Origin: Candidatus Rifleibacteriota bacterium
GTDB taxonomy: Bacteria; Riflebacteria; Ozemobacteria; Ozemobacterales; Ozemobacteraceae
Length of the DNA stretch: 64,000 nt
Assembly: GCA_029564115.1 (NCBI GenBank)
Contig: JAKQQP010000396.1
Location: 9,011 to 73,010 of the forward strand
Reading direction: 5' to 3'
The first letter of the stretch is position 1. Every line of letters starts with the position of its first letter. Under the pieces are notes generated by a model. That model had not been told where the DNA came from. It saw only the letters and a program-made list of their open reading frames with translations, and searched no databases. Both the position numbers and the translations under genes were made by a program. This document shows, one piece after another, positions 24,764 to 33,218 of this stretch.

Positions 24764-25608
24764 GACAGGCTGGTCGAAATTTGCCCGTTACAGATGCCTT
24801 GCACCGGGCCGGTCATAAAGAGGGTTCCCTGTGAATCCTGTTCTATCAACAGGTCGCCACCAGGCATGTGAACGGTGACCTCGTTGTCAAAATGTCCCAG
24901 TTTGATGCCGGCGGCAACGGTGGCAGTTGCACCGGTTCCGCAGGCTCTGGTCATGCCGCAGCCTCTTTCCCAGATGTGTATTCTGGCTTCGTTGCGGCTG
25001 ATGACCTCGACGAATTCGATGTTTATTCGGCGCGGGTGGTTGGGATGCGTTTCCAGCCAGGCTCCGGCAGCTTTCATTTCGTCGCCGCTCATCTCTACCT
25101 CAGGAAAAATTACTGCATGGGGGTTGCCGACATTCACGTAAAATGGCAAAAAGGTTCTTTCATTCCAGGTCAGAGGCTTGTAACGGTCGTCAGGCAATCG
25201 TTCTCCGGTGGCGACAAGATCGAAGAGCGCTTTACCCATCTGGGCTCTGTAAAAAGATTCACCCTGCGATTTTTTGACCAGTGCCACTTCTTTTATACCA
25301 CCGTTGGTCTCGATCAGAACATTCGTGACGTCGAGCTGGCGATTTGAAAAAAGGTGGGCAAGGCAGCGTATTGCATTGCCGCACATTTCAGCTTCGCTTC
25401 CATCACTGTTGAACATCTGCATGCGGCAATGGTGCTTAGGGTCACGGGGGGGCTGCATGAAAATAACTCCGTCTGCACCTATTCCCTGGCATGGGTCGCA
25501 TAGGAGCCCGATGGTCTCGGCTTTTTTAAAATGAGTGAATTCATTGCTCATTTCGTCGAAAAAGATAAAACTGTTGCCCAGCCCATGCATTTTGCAGTAA
25601 GCGATCAT
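24742..25608 (-). CDS. dapF: Diaminopimelate epimerase
   Basis: DapF interconverts LL- and meso-diaminopimelate, for lysine and the peptidoglycan cross-link. The 288-residue protein begins CKMHGLGNSFIFFDE. It has both catalytic cysteines in their motifs: NSDGSEAEMCGNAIRC and the second, MTRACGTGATATVAA. A FYVNVGNPHAV segment between them is conserved. A strong AAGGAGAA site precedes the ATG. It sits between the presenilin-like protein gene and AMMECR1 in a single minus-strand operon. A meso-DAP peptidoglycan is implied. Confidence 0.96.
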   Translation of the reverse strand: MIAYCKMHGLGNSFIFFDEMSNEFTHFKKAETIGLLCDPCQGIGADGVIFMQPPRDPKHHCRMQMFNSDGSEAEMCGNAIRCLAHLFSNRQLDVTNVLIETNGGIKEVALVKKSQGESFYRAQMGKALFDLVATGERLPDDRYKPLTWNERTFLPFYVNVGNPHAVIFPEVEMSGDEMKAAGAWLETHPNHPRRINIEFVEVISRNEARIHIWERGCGMTRACGTGATATVAAGIKLGHFDNEVTVHMPGGDLLIEQDSQGTLFMTGPVQGICNGQISTSLSWKLNRP

Positions 25609-25653
25609 AATGTTCTCCTTGCTCGATCCTTTTTTAGATTCTGATAGTTTGTC

Positions 25654-26628
25654 TCATCTGCCGAAAAAGCTGATTGCAGAAAATATTGTCAATATTACTA
25701 CCACAAAGACCAGTATCTGTTTGGTCTCTTCTTTTTTTAACTCAAGTTTTCTAAAATTACCAGCCACAAAAAACAGGGCCATAAAAGGCAATACTGGCAG
25801 ACCGACCTTGAAGAACAAAGCCGCCGCTACAGTCAGCAGAAATGAGCTCAGCAGCAGAACAACGTTTTTTTTCGTTCCCAGGGCAAAGCGGCGGGCAGCC
25901 TGAAAAAATATTGCAAAGAATAAAAAGTCTGTTAAGCCTATCAGATAAGGAATTTCGCTGCTTCCTGGCACGGGGAACCGCAACAGGAAATAATTGATGG
26001 CTGAAGATACTATTATCATCGACGTGGCACCGGCTGAAACGCTCCAGATGTCGGCCAGAGTCGCCACCAGGGCAACGGGTATCAGGTGAGACACTGCATC
26101 GATTCCTTCTCCGATCCATAAGCCAAGCCCGGAAGCGAGTGTCAGTTGTAACAGACACAACAGAACGATCGTCGAAGCTGACTCTGGCATTGCCGAAGCT
26201 GTTTCACCGCTGACAGCAAGAAATATCCGATTGCGTGGCTCGACAAGCAGTTTGTCTGGTTGAGTCTGAAGCCCGGAAATGCCCGCGGAGATAAACAGCA
26301 TTTCGCCGGCAATTGCGCCGCTCAGATTTATTGCTTTGCTTCTGTTGACGAGAGGGGTTGCAGCTTTGAAAACCATGACGGCGGCAACGACGCCCGTCAG
26401 CAGGTAGGCAGTTCTGTGGAGACCCAGACACGAAAAACCGTAGACAACCAGCGCTGAAAGGAATGTAAGAGCAGTTGCTCCCAGAAAGACGGCCGAATTT
26501 TGCGGGATAAATTCTATTGCCGGAGCTACCCTGGCTAAAAAGAAAAAACTCCCGACCCAGCAGAGAAGGGCTGAGGGGAGCATGTAGAACTTTTTGCGGT
26601 CGGTCAGAGATGCAGCGATTGCGGTCAC
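25654..26628 (-). CDS. Putative presenilin/signal-peptide-peptidase-like (GxGD) intramembrane protease
   Basis: A 324-residue protein with about nine hydrophobic segments. Three segments match the active-site pattern of family A22 proteases. The first is ADIWSVSAGATSM (Asp193), like the YD-motif helix, with Val at +4 and Met near +10. The second is GLTDFLFFAIFF (Asp234), like GxGD but with Thr in place of the second Gly. The third is GLPVLPF (278-281), like the PAL motif. The 41-residue gap between the two Asp resembles the short spacing of signal peptide peptidases. The TPR protein upstream overlaps by 4 bases (GTGA; the start is GTG) and dapF follows. If correct, it cuts membrane proteins or signal-peptide remnants. 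The deviations in all three motifs could also mean an inactive relative. Confidence 0.5.
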   Translation of the reverse strand: MTAIAASLTDRKKFYMLPSALLCWVGSFFFLARVAPAIEFIPQNSAVFLGATALTFLSALVVYGFSCLGLHRTAYLLTGVVAAVMVFKAATPLVNRSKAINLSGAIAGEMLFISAGISGLQTQPDKLLVEPRNRIFLAVSGETASAMPESASTIVLLCLLQLTLASGLGLWIGEGIDAVSHLIPVALVATLADIWSVSAGATSMIIVSSAINYFLLRFPVPGSSEIPYLIGLTDFLFFAIFFQAARRFALGTKKNVVLLLSSFLLTVAAALFFKVGLPVLPFMALFFVAGNFRKLELKKEETKQILVFVVVILTIFSAISFFGR

Positions 26629-28037
26629 TTTTTGTCCTTCAACAGATAAAGGCTTTCTGAGGCCATTTTAACCATCTCGTGATCTGTATTGCTTTTAATT
26701 GCAGCCTGGTAGGCTTCTTTTGCTTCAGAATAGTTTTTCATTTTTTCTTGAATCTGACCCATGTGAAAATGCACTTCGCTGGAAATGGGTTCATGTGACA
26801 GTTTGAACAACTTTAGAGCGCGATCCTGGTATTGCAGCGCTTTTTTGAATTCACCTTTACGATAATGCACCCAGGCAAGCGAGTCGTAGTAAGTGGCGCG
26901 GTTGGGCCGATCCAGCTCGATGGCCTTTTCCACCAGGTCTCTGGCCAGCGGCAGCTCTTTGTTCTGATCGGCCAGCAGATAGCCCAGGGTATTCGCGACA
27001 CTGCCGTTGTCAGGCATCAACTGTGTCATACGCCTGAAGATATCGATGGCTTTGTCGAATTCGCGGCGCTCGAGGTAGGCTGAGCCCATAACCGACAGAA
27101 CTCTGATATTTTCAGGGTTTTCTTTGAGCAGGGTGTCCCATTCGAGACGTGCCCGGGCGAAGTCCCCCTTTTCGTAATAGACCACCCCGAGGTTCAGGCG
27201 CGGGCTGATGTCGCTCTTATCGAGAGAAATCGCCGAGCGATATATCTGTTCGGCCTCAACCAGATCTTTGGTGCTCAAAAAAACGTTACCAAGATTGATG
27301 CGTGCCTTGACGTTTTGAGAATCAATCTTCAATACCTGGTTGAAGAGATCGATGGCTTTTTCGCGTTCGCCAAGAATAGAATAAACCAGGCCGAGATTGT
27401 TGAGGGCATTGACGTGCTCTGGCTCCTGTCGGAGGACTTCTTCGTAAGAGCGCACTGCGTCGAGGTAACGCGAGACTTCGTGATAGGCAACACCAAGGTT
27501 GTAGTGCGCCTCGACCGGAAGATTGGGCTCCATGGAAAAGGCGGTTTCATAAGACGTTATCGCATCGTTTATCTGGCCGCTGAAATATTGTGACATGCCC
27601 AGAAGATACCAGGTGTAAGGCTGGTTGTGATCGAGAGACAGAGTGCGTCTGAGGTGCGAGGCGGCCTCATCGAAACGGTCCTGGCGCAGATAGAGCTTGC
27701 CAAGATTGCGCAGAGCTTCGGGGTACATTGGCTCGATGGCGATAGCCTTTTTCAGCATATCTTCGGCTTTTTCATTGAGGCCATCCTGAAGGTAGAGCAG
27801 TCCGAGAAAGTTATATGCCTGTTCTGAATAAGGATCTATCGATTTTGCCTGGATAAACAGCTGCTCTGCTTTGTTGTTCTGTTCGAGAATCAGGTGGTTC
27901 AGCCCCTCCTGGATCATCGCTGTAGCGCGTTCTTTGGAAGTAACCGGCCCTTTCTCGGCTGCAGGCAAAAGGTTTGGCTGACAAAGCAGGCTGAGAAGAA
28001 GAACAACGGCAGGGGCAGGATTGCGAAGAAGCTTCAT
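26625..28037 (-). CDS. Periplasmic tetratricopeptide-repeat protein
   Basis: A 470-residue exported protein with a signal peptide (residues 1-26, ending LLPAA), followed by about eleven consecutive TPR units of 34 residues from about residue 36 to 460. Examples are AYNFLGLLYLQDGLNEKAED, ALRNLGKLYLRQDRFDEAA and ALNNLGLVYSILGEREKAID. TPR superhelices act as protein docking surfaces; many Tad and type IV pilus systems use one (TadD, PilF). The gene opens into the presenilin-like gene by a 4-base overlap and lies 25 bases after the small exported protein gene. A pilus-assembly role is suggested only by the downstream pseudopilin genes. Confidence 0.85.
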   Translation of the reverse strand: MKLLRNPAPAVVLLLSLLCQPNLLPAAEKGPVTSKERATAMIQEGLNHLILEQNNKAEQLFIQAKSIDPYSEQAYNFLGLLYLQDGLNEKAEDMLKKAIAIEPMYPEALRNLGKLYLRQDRFDEAASHLRRTLSLDHNQPYTWYLLGMSQYFSGQINDAITSYETAFSMEPNLPVEAHYNLGVAYHEVSRYLDAVRSYEEVLRQEPEHVNALNNLGLVYSILGEREKAIDLFNQVLKIDSQNVKARINLGNVFLSTKDLVEAEQIYRSAISLDKSDISPRLNLGVVYYEKGDFARARLEWDTLLKENPENIRVLSVMGSAYLERREFDKAIDIFRRMTQLMPDNGSVANTLGYLLADQNKELPLARDLVEKAIELDRPNRATYYDSLAWVHYRKGEFKKALQYQDRALKLFKLSHEPISSEVHFHMGQIQEKMKNYSEAKEAYQAAIKSNTDHEMVKMASESLYLLKDKK

Positions 28038-28062
28038 TCTTTCCTCATTTCCCGGAAGTCTT

Positions 28063-28617
28063 TCAGAGAGCTTCCTTTAACGCATCGGTTTCGCTGATGT
28101 TTGAGTTTATTGCACGTTCAAGACTGTTCAACATTTCGTTTACAGCAAAAACTTCTTTTTCAATTCCCTGGGCTGAGGCTAGATATAAAGCGTAGTTGTA
28201 ATCTTTGTTGGCTCTAATAGCTCTTTTGCTTAAAACTACCATGCTCTCAACCGTTTCAACAGTCTGCTTGTAAAGAAGTTGTTTGTTTGGAATGTCGGCA
28301 TGATACAGCAGGCCGTTGATCATTTTGAAGCGGGCCGTTATTTTGCGAGACAGAATCATTATTTCGCGAGGATGTTTGTCACCAGGTTCGAAGCGAAAAC
28401 GCTCTCTATGGCGCTTAACGGTAAAAGGCCTTGCCTGGTGCTGCATTTCATGCGAGTGCTTGAGTATTTTTTTCAGATAGTCAAAGTTTTCACCAAGAAA
28501 CTGAGAAAGCATGGTGGTTTCCTTGATTTCCTGTGCGGCCCCGACAGGGTGGGGGGATGCGGTGAACAGTGCCGCCAGCAAAGCTGCAAATATCAGTCTG
28601 TTTGCTGTTTTGTTCAT
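28063..28617 (-). CDS. Exported helical protein of unknown function
   Basis: No family recognised. The 184-residue product has a signal peptide (MNKTANRLIFAALLAALFTA, cleavage probably after VGA) and then a nearly all-helical, charged protein without Cys, e.g. DYLKKILKHSHEMQHQARPF and ETVESMVVLSKRAIRANKDY. The start at ATG 28617 is chosen because an AAAGGAGA site lies 5-12 bases upstream and the signal peptide follows directly; longer in-frame starts are unlikely. It is the first gene of the probable operon reaching to 19714. Confidence 0.75.
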   Translation of the reverse strand: MNKTANRLIFAALLAALFTASPHPVGAAQEIKETTMLSQFLGENFDYLKKILKHSHEMQHQARPFTVKRHRERFRFEPGDKHPREIMILSRKITARFKMINGLLYHADIPNKQLLYKQTVETVESMVVLSKRAIRANKDYNYALYLASAQGIEKEVFAVNEMLNSLERAINSNISETDALKEAL

Positions 28618-28643
28618 GGTAGTCTCCTTTGACATTATCGCAA

Positions 28644-28673
28644 ATTGTACATCGTTCAGACCCGAAATATCAA
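28644..28673 (-). promoter_or_regulatory. Promoter of the 28617-19714 operon
   Basis: On the minus strand, -35 TTGATA (28673-28668), an 18-base spacer and -10 TACAAT (28649-28644). The predicted leader is about 20 bases, just containing the ribosome-binding site. The rest of the 318-base gap up to ridA holds the ridA promoter and leader and no gene. Confidence 0.6.
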
Positions 28674-28782
28674 CTAAATGAGAAATCGACTCCTGAACTT
28701 TGTGCCATATCGTCAGATTGCTCAAAAAAAATAACCTTAACGACAAAGATCCCACGATGAATTTGACCTGTCGGTGGTTCTT

Positions 28783-28809
28783 TGCTAAACAATATGGGTG
28801 TGCAATATT
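28783..28809 (+). promoter_or_regulatory. Candidate ridA promoter with overlapping inverted repeat
   Basis: TTGCTA (28783-28788), a 15-base spacer and AATATT (28804-28809) form a weak promoter. An inverted repeat ACAATAT (28789-28795) and ATATTGT (28805-28811) overlaps spacer and -10 and could be an operator. Confidence 0.35.
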
Positions 28810-28815
28810 GTCACT

Positions 28816-28890
28816 GCGGGCGCAGGCGAAGCAGTCTTGAGAATGTCGGCCGGATGCCCGCTGCGCCTGAAAGAAGTTTTCTGCGCCTGC
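28816..28890 (+). promoter_or_regulatory. Structured 5' leader of ridA with alternative pairings
   Basis: GCGGGC (28816-28821) can pair with GCCCGC (28856-28861). The overlapping CGCAGGCG (28821-28828) can pair with CGCCTGCG (28884-28891). The 9-base word CTGCGCCTG occurs twice (28861-28869, 28881-28889). The two foldings exclude each other in part, as in attenuators or riboswitches. No known class was recognised. Confidence 0.35.
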
Positions 28891-28935
28891 GACAAAGAGT
28901 TTTTGCAGACAATAACATTTTTTAAGGAGAGTGCT

Positions 28936-29319
28936 ATGAACAGAAGCGTAATTTCTACCAGCCAGGCTCCGGCAGCCATCGGACCTTACTCCCAGGCCAT
29001 CAAAATCAATGGCATGGTGTTTACTTCCGGGCAGGTGCCGATTGTTCCTGAAACCGGAAAAATCGAAGCCACTGATATCGAGGGTCAGGCCGAACAGGTC
29101 ATGAAAAATCTCGAAGCAGTTTTAAAAGCTGCCGGTTCTGATTTTTCGAGGGTTGTCAAAGCGACTATCTTTTTAAAGGATCTTGGTCATTTTGCCAAAG
29201 TTAACGAAATCTACGGTGCTCGTTTTAAAAGCGAACCCCCTGCAAGATCATGCGTTCAGGTTGCAAAACTGCCTCTCGACTGCCTCGTCGAGATCGAAGC
29301 GGTAGCTCTCACTGATTGA
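28936..29319 (+). CDS. ridA: RidA family enamine/imine deaminase
   Basis: RidA hydrolyses reactive 2-aminoacrylate and related imines released by PLP enzymes, protecting the cell from metabolite damage. The 127-residue length is typical. Family motifs are clear: APAAIGPYSQAIKINGMVFT, SGQVPI, the VVKATIFLKDLGHFAKVNEIY segment and the substrate-binding Arg in PPARSCVQVAKLP, ending CLVEIEAVAL. The start ATG 28936 follows AAGGAGA. It stands alone between two terminator/promoter regions and has a structured leader. Confidence 0.95.
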   Translation: MNRSVISTSQAPAAIGPYSQAIKINGMVFTSGQVPIVPETGKIEATDIEGQAEQVMKNLEAVLKAAGSDFSRVVKATIFLKDLGHFAKVNEIYGARFKSEPPARSCVQVAKLPLDCLVEIEAVALTD

Positions 29320-29329
29320 TTCGACAGAT

Positions 29330-29373
29330 AAAAAAAATCCCCGTTTCAGGTTCTGCCTGAAACGGGGATTTTT
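29330..29373. terminator. Bidirectional terminator of ridA and the first Tad transcript
   Basis: A perfect 15-bp stem (29336-29350 with 29356-29370) with a 5-base loop, flanked by an A-run on the left and a T-run on the right. It can end both ridA and the converging TadG-like gene (stop at 29382). Confidence 0.93.
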
Positions 29374-29381
29374 GTGAGAGC

Positions 29382-32096
29382 TTAGTAAAGCAGTTCTTTG
29401 ACATTTTTGGGGTGGATTATGTATCTGATGAACCTGCCGCGTACCTGACCAGGTTGATACGGCCCAAGGTCGCCTGCATCACCAGATTCATAGACCAGCC
29501 CGTCTTTTTCGTCACGAGTATATTCAGCCGGTGACAGAATTTCAAATTCGGCAAAGCCGATGATTCTTACCGAAGAGCCGAAATCGTAGTTCTCGGGTCT
29601 GTAGAATCCGTTGGGGTGATCCTGGCCCTGAAGGTCATACACTGTGCTGGCCAGAGCGTTCTTTGGGTTGTTTTCAGCTATTTCAGGGCCAATGTCGGTT
29701 ATCGGAACTATGACTCTTCTGTTGGGAGCGAATTCTTCGGAACCGAGAATTCTGAATTCCACCGCCTGATCTGTCGGGCCGACCATGTTGCCCGATTCGC
29801 CCATCAGACGGTCGTTGATATCTACCGGAATGTTGGCACCGAACATGAACCTGTCGCGGTAATCGTTGGCCCCGCCGCTGTTGCTGTTGTCGGGGTCTAC
29901 GACACCATAATTGTTCTTGCTTTTGCCGACGATGGCGGGCGGCGCGACTTCGCCGGTAACATCCTTTTCTACCAGCGAACCAAGAAGAATGTTGTTGAGA
30001 ACCAGACGCTTGCTTTCGACATTGTGATGATAATGACCGCCAAGGAAGGTGAACTCACCATCGCCGCGTTTGCCTCTCAGGTATTTTGCCTGAGTGCTGT
30101 AATTTCTACGGTTGCCAAGAACACTGCAGTCATCTTTTATACATGCATGCCTGAATGATGCTGTGTGACCCGACCCAGTATCCGGCCATGTGCCATGGTT
30201 CTGGCATCTCGGGTCGAACGGGTTGAGAAGGTCGAACGGCATTGCTGTGCCTGCCGCAACTGGTTCGTTGATCGTTGAATAGTAACTTACCCCGTATTTG
30301 ATCGGGAAACGTCTGTAGACGTAGTCTGTGAAAGCGAAACAGGCAGAATAGGCGTTCAGGGGTGAAGCACCGTCGTGAATTTCCGCCTGCCACAGGGCTA
30401 TGTCGAGTGTTTCTGGAGCAAAACACTGTGCGAACAGAAAGCCGCCGACCTCAACATGGTTGCGAATCTTCCTGACAACATCGAACTTCATTTTCTGAAC
30501 TTTGTTGGCGCGGTTGAACCAGCCATCCTGGTTGGCCGCAATGCCCGGGCCGTTATTGCCTGTGCTTACCGGGGTTTGTGGCTTAGGTTCGGAGTTGGCA
30601 TCGCTACTGTAGCCGTAGGCCGTTGCAATATCGACCAAACGACCGTATTCGCGACACTGTGGGTAATCACTCGAACCACACATTGTTACGCCGGCATCAT
30701 TCCGCCAAAGGGTGTTGTTGATATGCCCCTTGCGCTCAGCACAACGGGTGTTGATGTGTTTGCACTGCGATCTGTTGTAAGAACCGCTCCAGACCCAGGC
30801 TGTCGTGCTGATCCATCTTCCGCGTCTGTCATAATAACCTGAAGTTTCGAGAGTGTATTTGCTGCTGCAGTATGAACACATGCGCCTCTGCGCATTGGCT
30901 TCTGTGCCTATACGGTTGGCATCGAATGAATCCCGGCAACTGTCGAGGTAATAGCTGCATCCGCCGTTGAATCCGGTGAAGTCTTCGTGGTGCAGGTGAA
31001 CCCAGTGGTAGTCATCGAGAACGTTGTCAAGTATTTCGGCATCATAGATGTGACCATTCGAAGCCGCTCTGTAGTTGTCATAGCGTTTCCAGCCGCTGGG
31101 CAGACTGTAATTGCCGTAAGGGATGTTGGCGGCAAGTAGAACGTCTTCGACCGGGTCGGTGCCATCCTGTGATGAATAGACCGCTATCCTGGGGCGGTCG
31201 TAAAGCTCAAGAACGTTTGGGTTGACCTGATTGAAAATGGCTTGAATATTTACTTTGCCCGTAATTTTTACGTAATTGACCTTCAGGTCTTTGAGTTTTT
31301 TTTCAACATCTGCGTGGCTGGGCAGAAAAAATGCTCCGCCTCTGTAACCAAGCAGCCAGTATACTGGCACAAAGCCGGTATCAGTGCCATCACCAATTCT
31401 CAGGCACCAGAAAGCGGCGCCGTAAGCTTTTAAAAAACCATTCGAGGTTTGCGAGCCTGAATCCATCGGGACCAGAATCAGTTCGTCTTTGTCGATGGGC
31501 GTTTCAGCATTGCCACCACCGGAGCCAAGTTTGAGGATGTATTCTGTCCCGGAGGCAAAACCATCTTCACCCTGGAACATGTCACACGAATAAACATTTT
31601 TGCTGAAGTCCTTGGTGACACCATGAGGTATAACCAGAGGGATTATGCTGGCACCACCATCCTGGTTTTGACGTGCTGCTGCAACATCTGCCGAATCGAT
31701 GTCGAGAAACTTGGCAAAGAACAGCCCAACATTTTTTTTCGCTTGAACTCTCAGGCCCGTATCGTTGTTGGTGAACGTCACCTGCACCTCTTCCAGCTCA
31801 GAGTCGGTTAAGCCATTCATCTTCATAATTTCAAGAACCTGAGCTTTTACATCAGCCTTTTGTTTGGCATCAAGAATTACTCCGGATTTCTGCAAACCTT
31901 TCATTCTGTCGTATCCAGCTTTCCAGCCGGCGTTGACAGCAATTTGAAGTTTGGAGTGATTCGAATAAAGATAGCCAACGTCGGTTACCAGAGCGACGAT
32001 TGTCAAAAGAAAAACAGATATGGCGGCGGTCAGTATCATTATTCCGCCGTGTCTCCCACTAAACCGAGCGACAAGACCCATTTTTTCCTTATTCAT
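29382..32096 (-). CDS. Giant TadG-like protein 1
   Basis: TadG proteins are anchored pseudopilin-like parts of Tad pilus systems. The 904-residue protein has the TadG-type N-terminus: a membrane helix (about 18-36), then VTDVGYLYSNHSKLQIAVNA. The rest is a large exported domain. A middle part (about 301-600) looks like the type 1 glutamine amidotransferase/ThuA fold: RPRIAVYSSQDG, a YHWVHLHHEDFTG segment, and GGFLFAQCFAPETLD with Cys558 where a nucleophile could sit. Many cysteines lie between about 380 and 481 (e.g. CSYC, CGSSDYPQC). The C-terminal third is shared with the paralogue at 33219-36098. A strong GGAGG site precedes the ATG. The amidotransferase resemblance is by eye. Confidence 0.7.
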   Translation of the reverse strand: MNKEKMGLVARFSGRHGGIMILTAAISVFLLTIVALVTDVGYLYSNHSKLQIAVNAGWKAGYDRMKGLQKSGVILDAKQKADVKAQVLEIMKMNGLTDSELEEVQVTFTNNDTGLRVQAKKNVGLFFAKFLDIDSADVAAARQNQDGGASIIPLVIPHGVTKDFSKNVYSCDMFQGEDGFASGTEYILKLGSGGGNAETPIDKDELILVPMDSGSQTSNGFLKAYGAAFWCLRIGDGTDTGFVPVYWLLGYRGGAFFLPSHADVEKKLKDLKVNYVKITGKVNIQAIFNQVNPNVLELYDRPRIAVYSSQDGTDPVEDVLLAANIPYGNYSLPSGWKRYDNYRAASNGHIYDAEILDNVLDDYHWVHLHHEDFTGFNGGCSYYLDSCRDSFDANRIGTEANAQRRMCSYCSSKYTLETSGYYDRRGRWISTTAWVWSGSYNRSQCKHINTRCAERKGHINNTLWRNDAGVTMCGSSDYPQCREYGRLVDIATAYGYSSDANSEPKPQTPVSTGNNGPGIAANQDGWFNRANKVQKMKFDVVRKIRNHVEVGGFLFAQCFAPETLDIALWQAEIHDGASPLNAYSACFAFTDYVYRRFPIKYGVSYYSTINEPVAAGTAMPFDLLNPFDPRCQNHGTWPDTGSGHTASFRHACIKDDCSVLGNRRNYSTQAKYLRGKRGDGEFTFLGGHYHHNVESKRLVLNNILLGSLVEKDVTGEVAPPAIVGKSKNNYGVVDPDNSNSGGANDYRDRFMFGANIPVDINDRLMGESGNMVGPTDQAVEFRILGSEEFAPNRRVIVPITDIGPEIAENNPKNALASTVYDLQGQDHPNGFYRPENYDFGSSVRIIGFAEFEILSPAEYTRDEKDGLVYESGDAGDLGPYQPGQVRGRFIRYIIHPKNVKELLY

Positions 32097-32147
32097 CTTA
32101 TTTCCTCCTTCTCTGGCGAAGACAAGCAGTGAACCCCAGGAATATTA

Positions 32148-32591
32148 TCACTCCTTATCCTCCGAGGCCAAAGCCGAAATAGTTATGGCGCCATCCTTGC
32201 TGCTACCTCCCACAAGTTTGCCGAGAACCGGGGTCATCAGAGACATGTCGTAAGAAGCTGAAACAGTCACTGTTTCAGCGCCTGTCCCGACACCAGTGTA
32301 GACCGGGCCATTGAAACTTTCCGGAGCCATCATGGGCGAGCGAAACTTCCAGAAGGTTGAGCTCACATCTGCTTCTGATGTATGGGTGTCAGCGGTGAAC
32401 ATGTTGGCACCGATCAGCGGGTGAATGCGCTTGGTCGCAGCCCTGGCGGCCTGAACGCACTGATAATTCAGACAGGCCCAGCTATGCAGGGCTCTGCCGA
32501 AGTCGACAATGCCGATTATGACAAACAAGAAAATCGGCAGAACCAGGGCCAGTTCAACAACACCTTGACCTTTGCGCCGGCAACTTTTCAT
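32148..32591 (-). CDS. TadE-like pseudopilin 1
   Basis: A 147-residue protein with the TadE N-terminus: basic leader, prepilin-type site RKGQG|VVELALVLPIFLFVII, GIVDFGRA and a single membrane helix, then a beta-rich exported domain. TadE and TadF pseudopilins are processed by the prepilin peptidase and help build the Flp pilus. It sits between the second TadE gene and the first giant TadG gene with gaps of 51 bases or less, so one transcript is likely. Confidence 0.88.
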   Translation of the reverse strand: MKSCRRKGQGVVELALVLPIFLFVIIGIVDFGRALHSWACLNYQCVQAARAATKRIHPLIGANMFTADTHTSEADVSSTFWKFRSPMMAPESFNGPVYTGVGTGAETVTVSASYDMSLMTPVLGKLVGGSSKDGAITISALASEDKE

Positions 32592-32606
32592 CGATATGTC
32601 CTCCCG

Positions 32607-33038
32607 TCAGTTTCTTGGTCCAAGAGTTGTCGGAACCTTATAAACCGCTACAGCAACAAGTTTTATGCCCGGGCCGCCCGTAGTGGCACTTACCAGGGTC
32701 TGGTAGAAAGGAGTGTAGGTTGGCGATTCGTAGCCCAGAGTTATCTTAACAGCCTTTTCACCCGTTGTCAGGGTGGGGCGTTCTACCGTCTGAACGGTAA
32801 AGTCGTTGACGAGGTTTTTGGGCTTTTTGTCGCTGACATATTTGATAACCTCAGAGTCGAGCGTAACTTTTTTATCGGCCGCCCACTGGGCAGTATCGTT
32901 TGCCAGCTGCTGCAAAGAAAGAAAGTTGTAGAAGGCAAAGCCAAAATCTATGATGCCGCCCACCACTATCAACAGAAAAAACGGGAAAACCAGAGCAAGT
33001 TCGACGATCGACTGCCCCTTTTTCTTTCTTTTGTTCAT
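32607..33038 (-). CDS. TadE-like pseudopilin 2 (TadF-like position)
   Basis: A 143-residue pseudopilin: basic leader MNKRKKKGQS, then IVELALVFPFFLLIVVGG and DFGFAFYNF, the TadE family pattern, then a small exported domain. The start at ATG 33038 is chosen because AAGGAGCC lies upstream; a longer in-frame start lacks a site. It is the first gene of the TadE-TadE-TadG transcript. Confidence 0.86.
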   Translation of the reverse strand: MNKRKKKGQSIVELALVFPFFLLIVVGGIIDFGFAFYNFLSLQQLANDTAQWAADKKVTLDSEVIKYVSDKKPKNLVNDFTVQTVERPTLTTGEKAVKITLGYESPTYTPFYQTLVSATTGGPGIKLVAVAVYKVPTTLGPRN

Positions 33039-33144
33039 AACTGGCTCCTTGCCATTCAATTTGCTTTTAAATCTCAAGGGAAGTTTTCCCTTGTATTTTT
33101 ATCGCCACAGGTGTGGCAAACAGGCCTCGTTTTTTTGTAGACAC

Positions 33145-33172
33145 AGTATAAAGATACGAAATTTGGCAACAA
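33145..33172 (-). promoter_or_regulatory. Candidate promoter of the tadE-tadE-tadG transcript
   Basis: On the minus strand, TTGTTG (33172-33167), a 16-base spacer and TATACT (33150-33145), about 107 bases before the TadE start. The leader may also contain weak secondary structure. Confidence 0.45.
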
Positions 33173-33218
33173 AAATAAAGAGCGCAGAACAGATTTGTTT
33201 TCTGCTCCAGCAACAATT

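Noticed and set aside
32382..33140. Plus-strand open frame of 252 codons opposite the TadE genes
   Set aside because: It is antisense to two pseudopilin genes with clear TadE motifs; no family resemblance.
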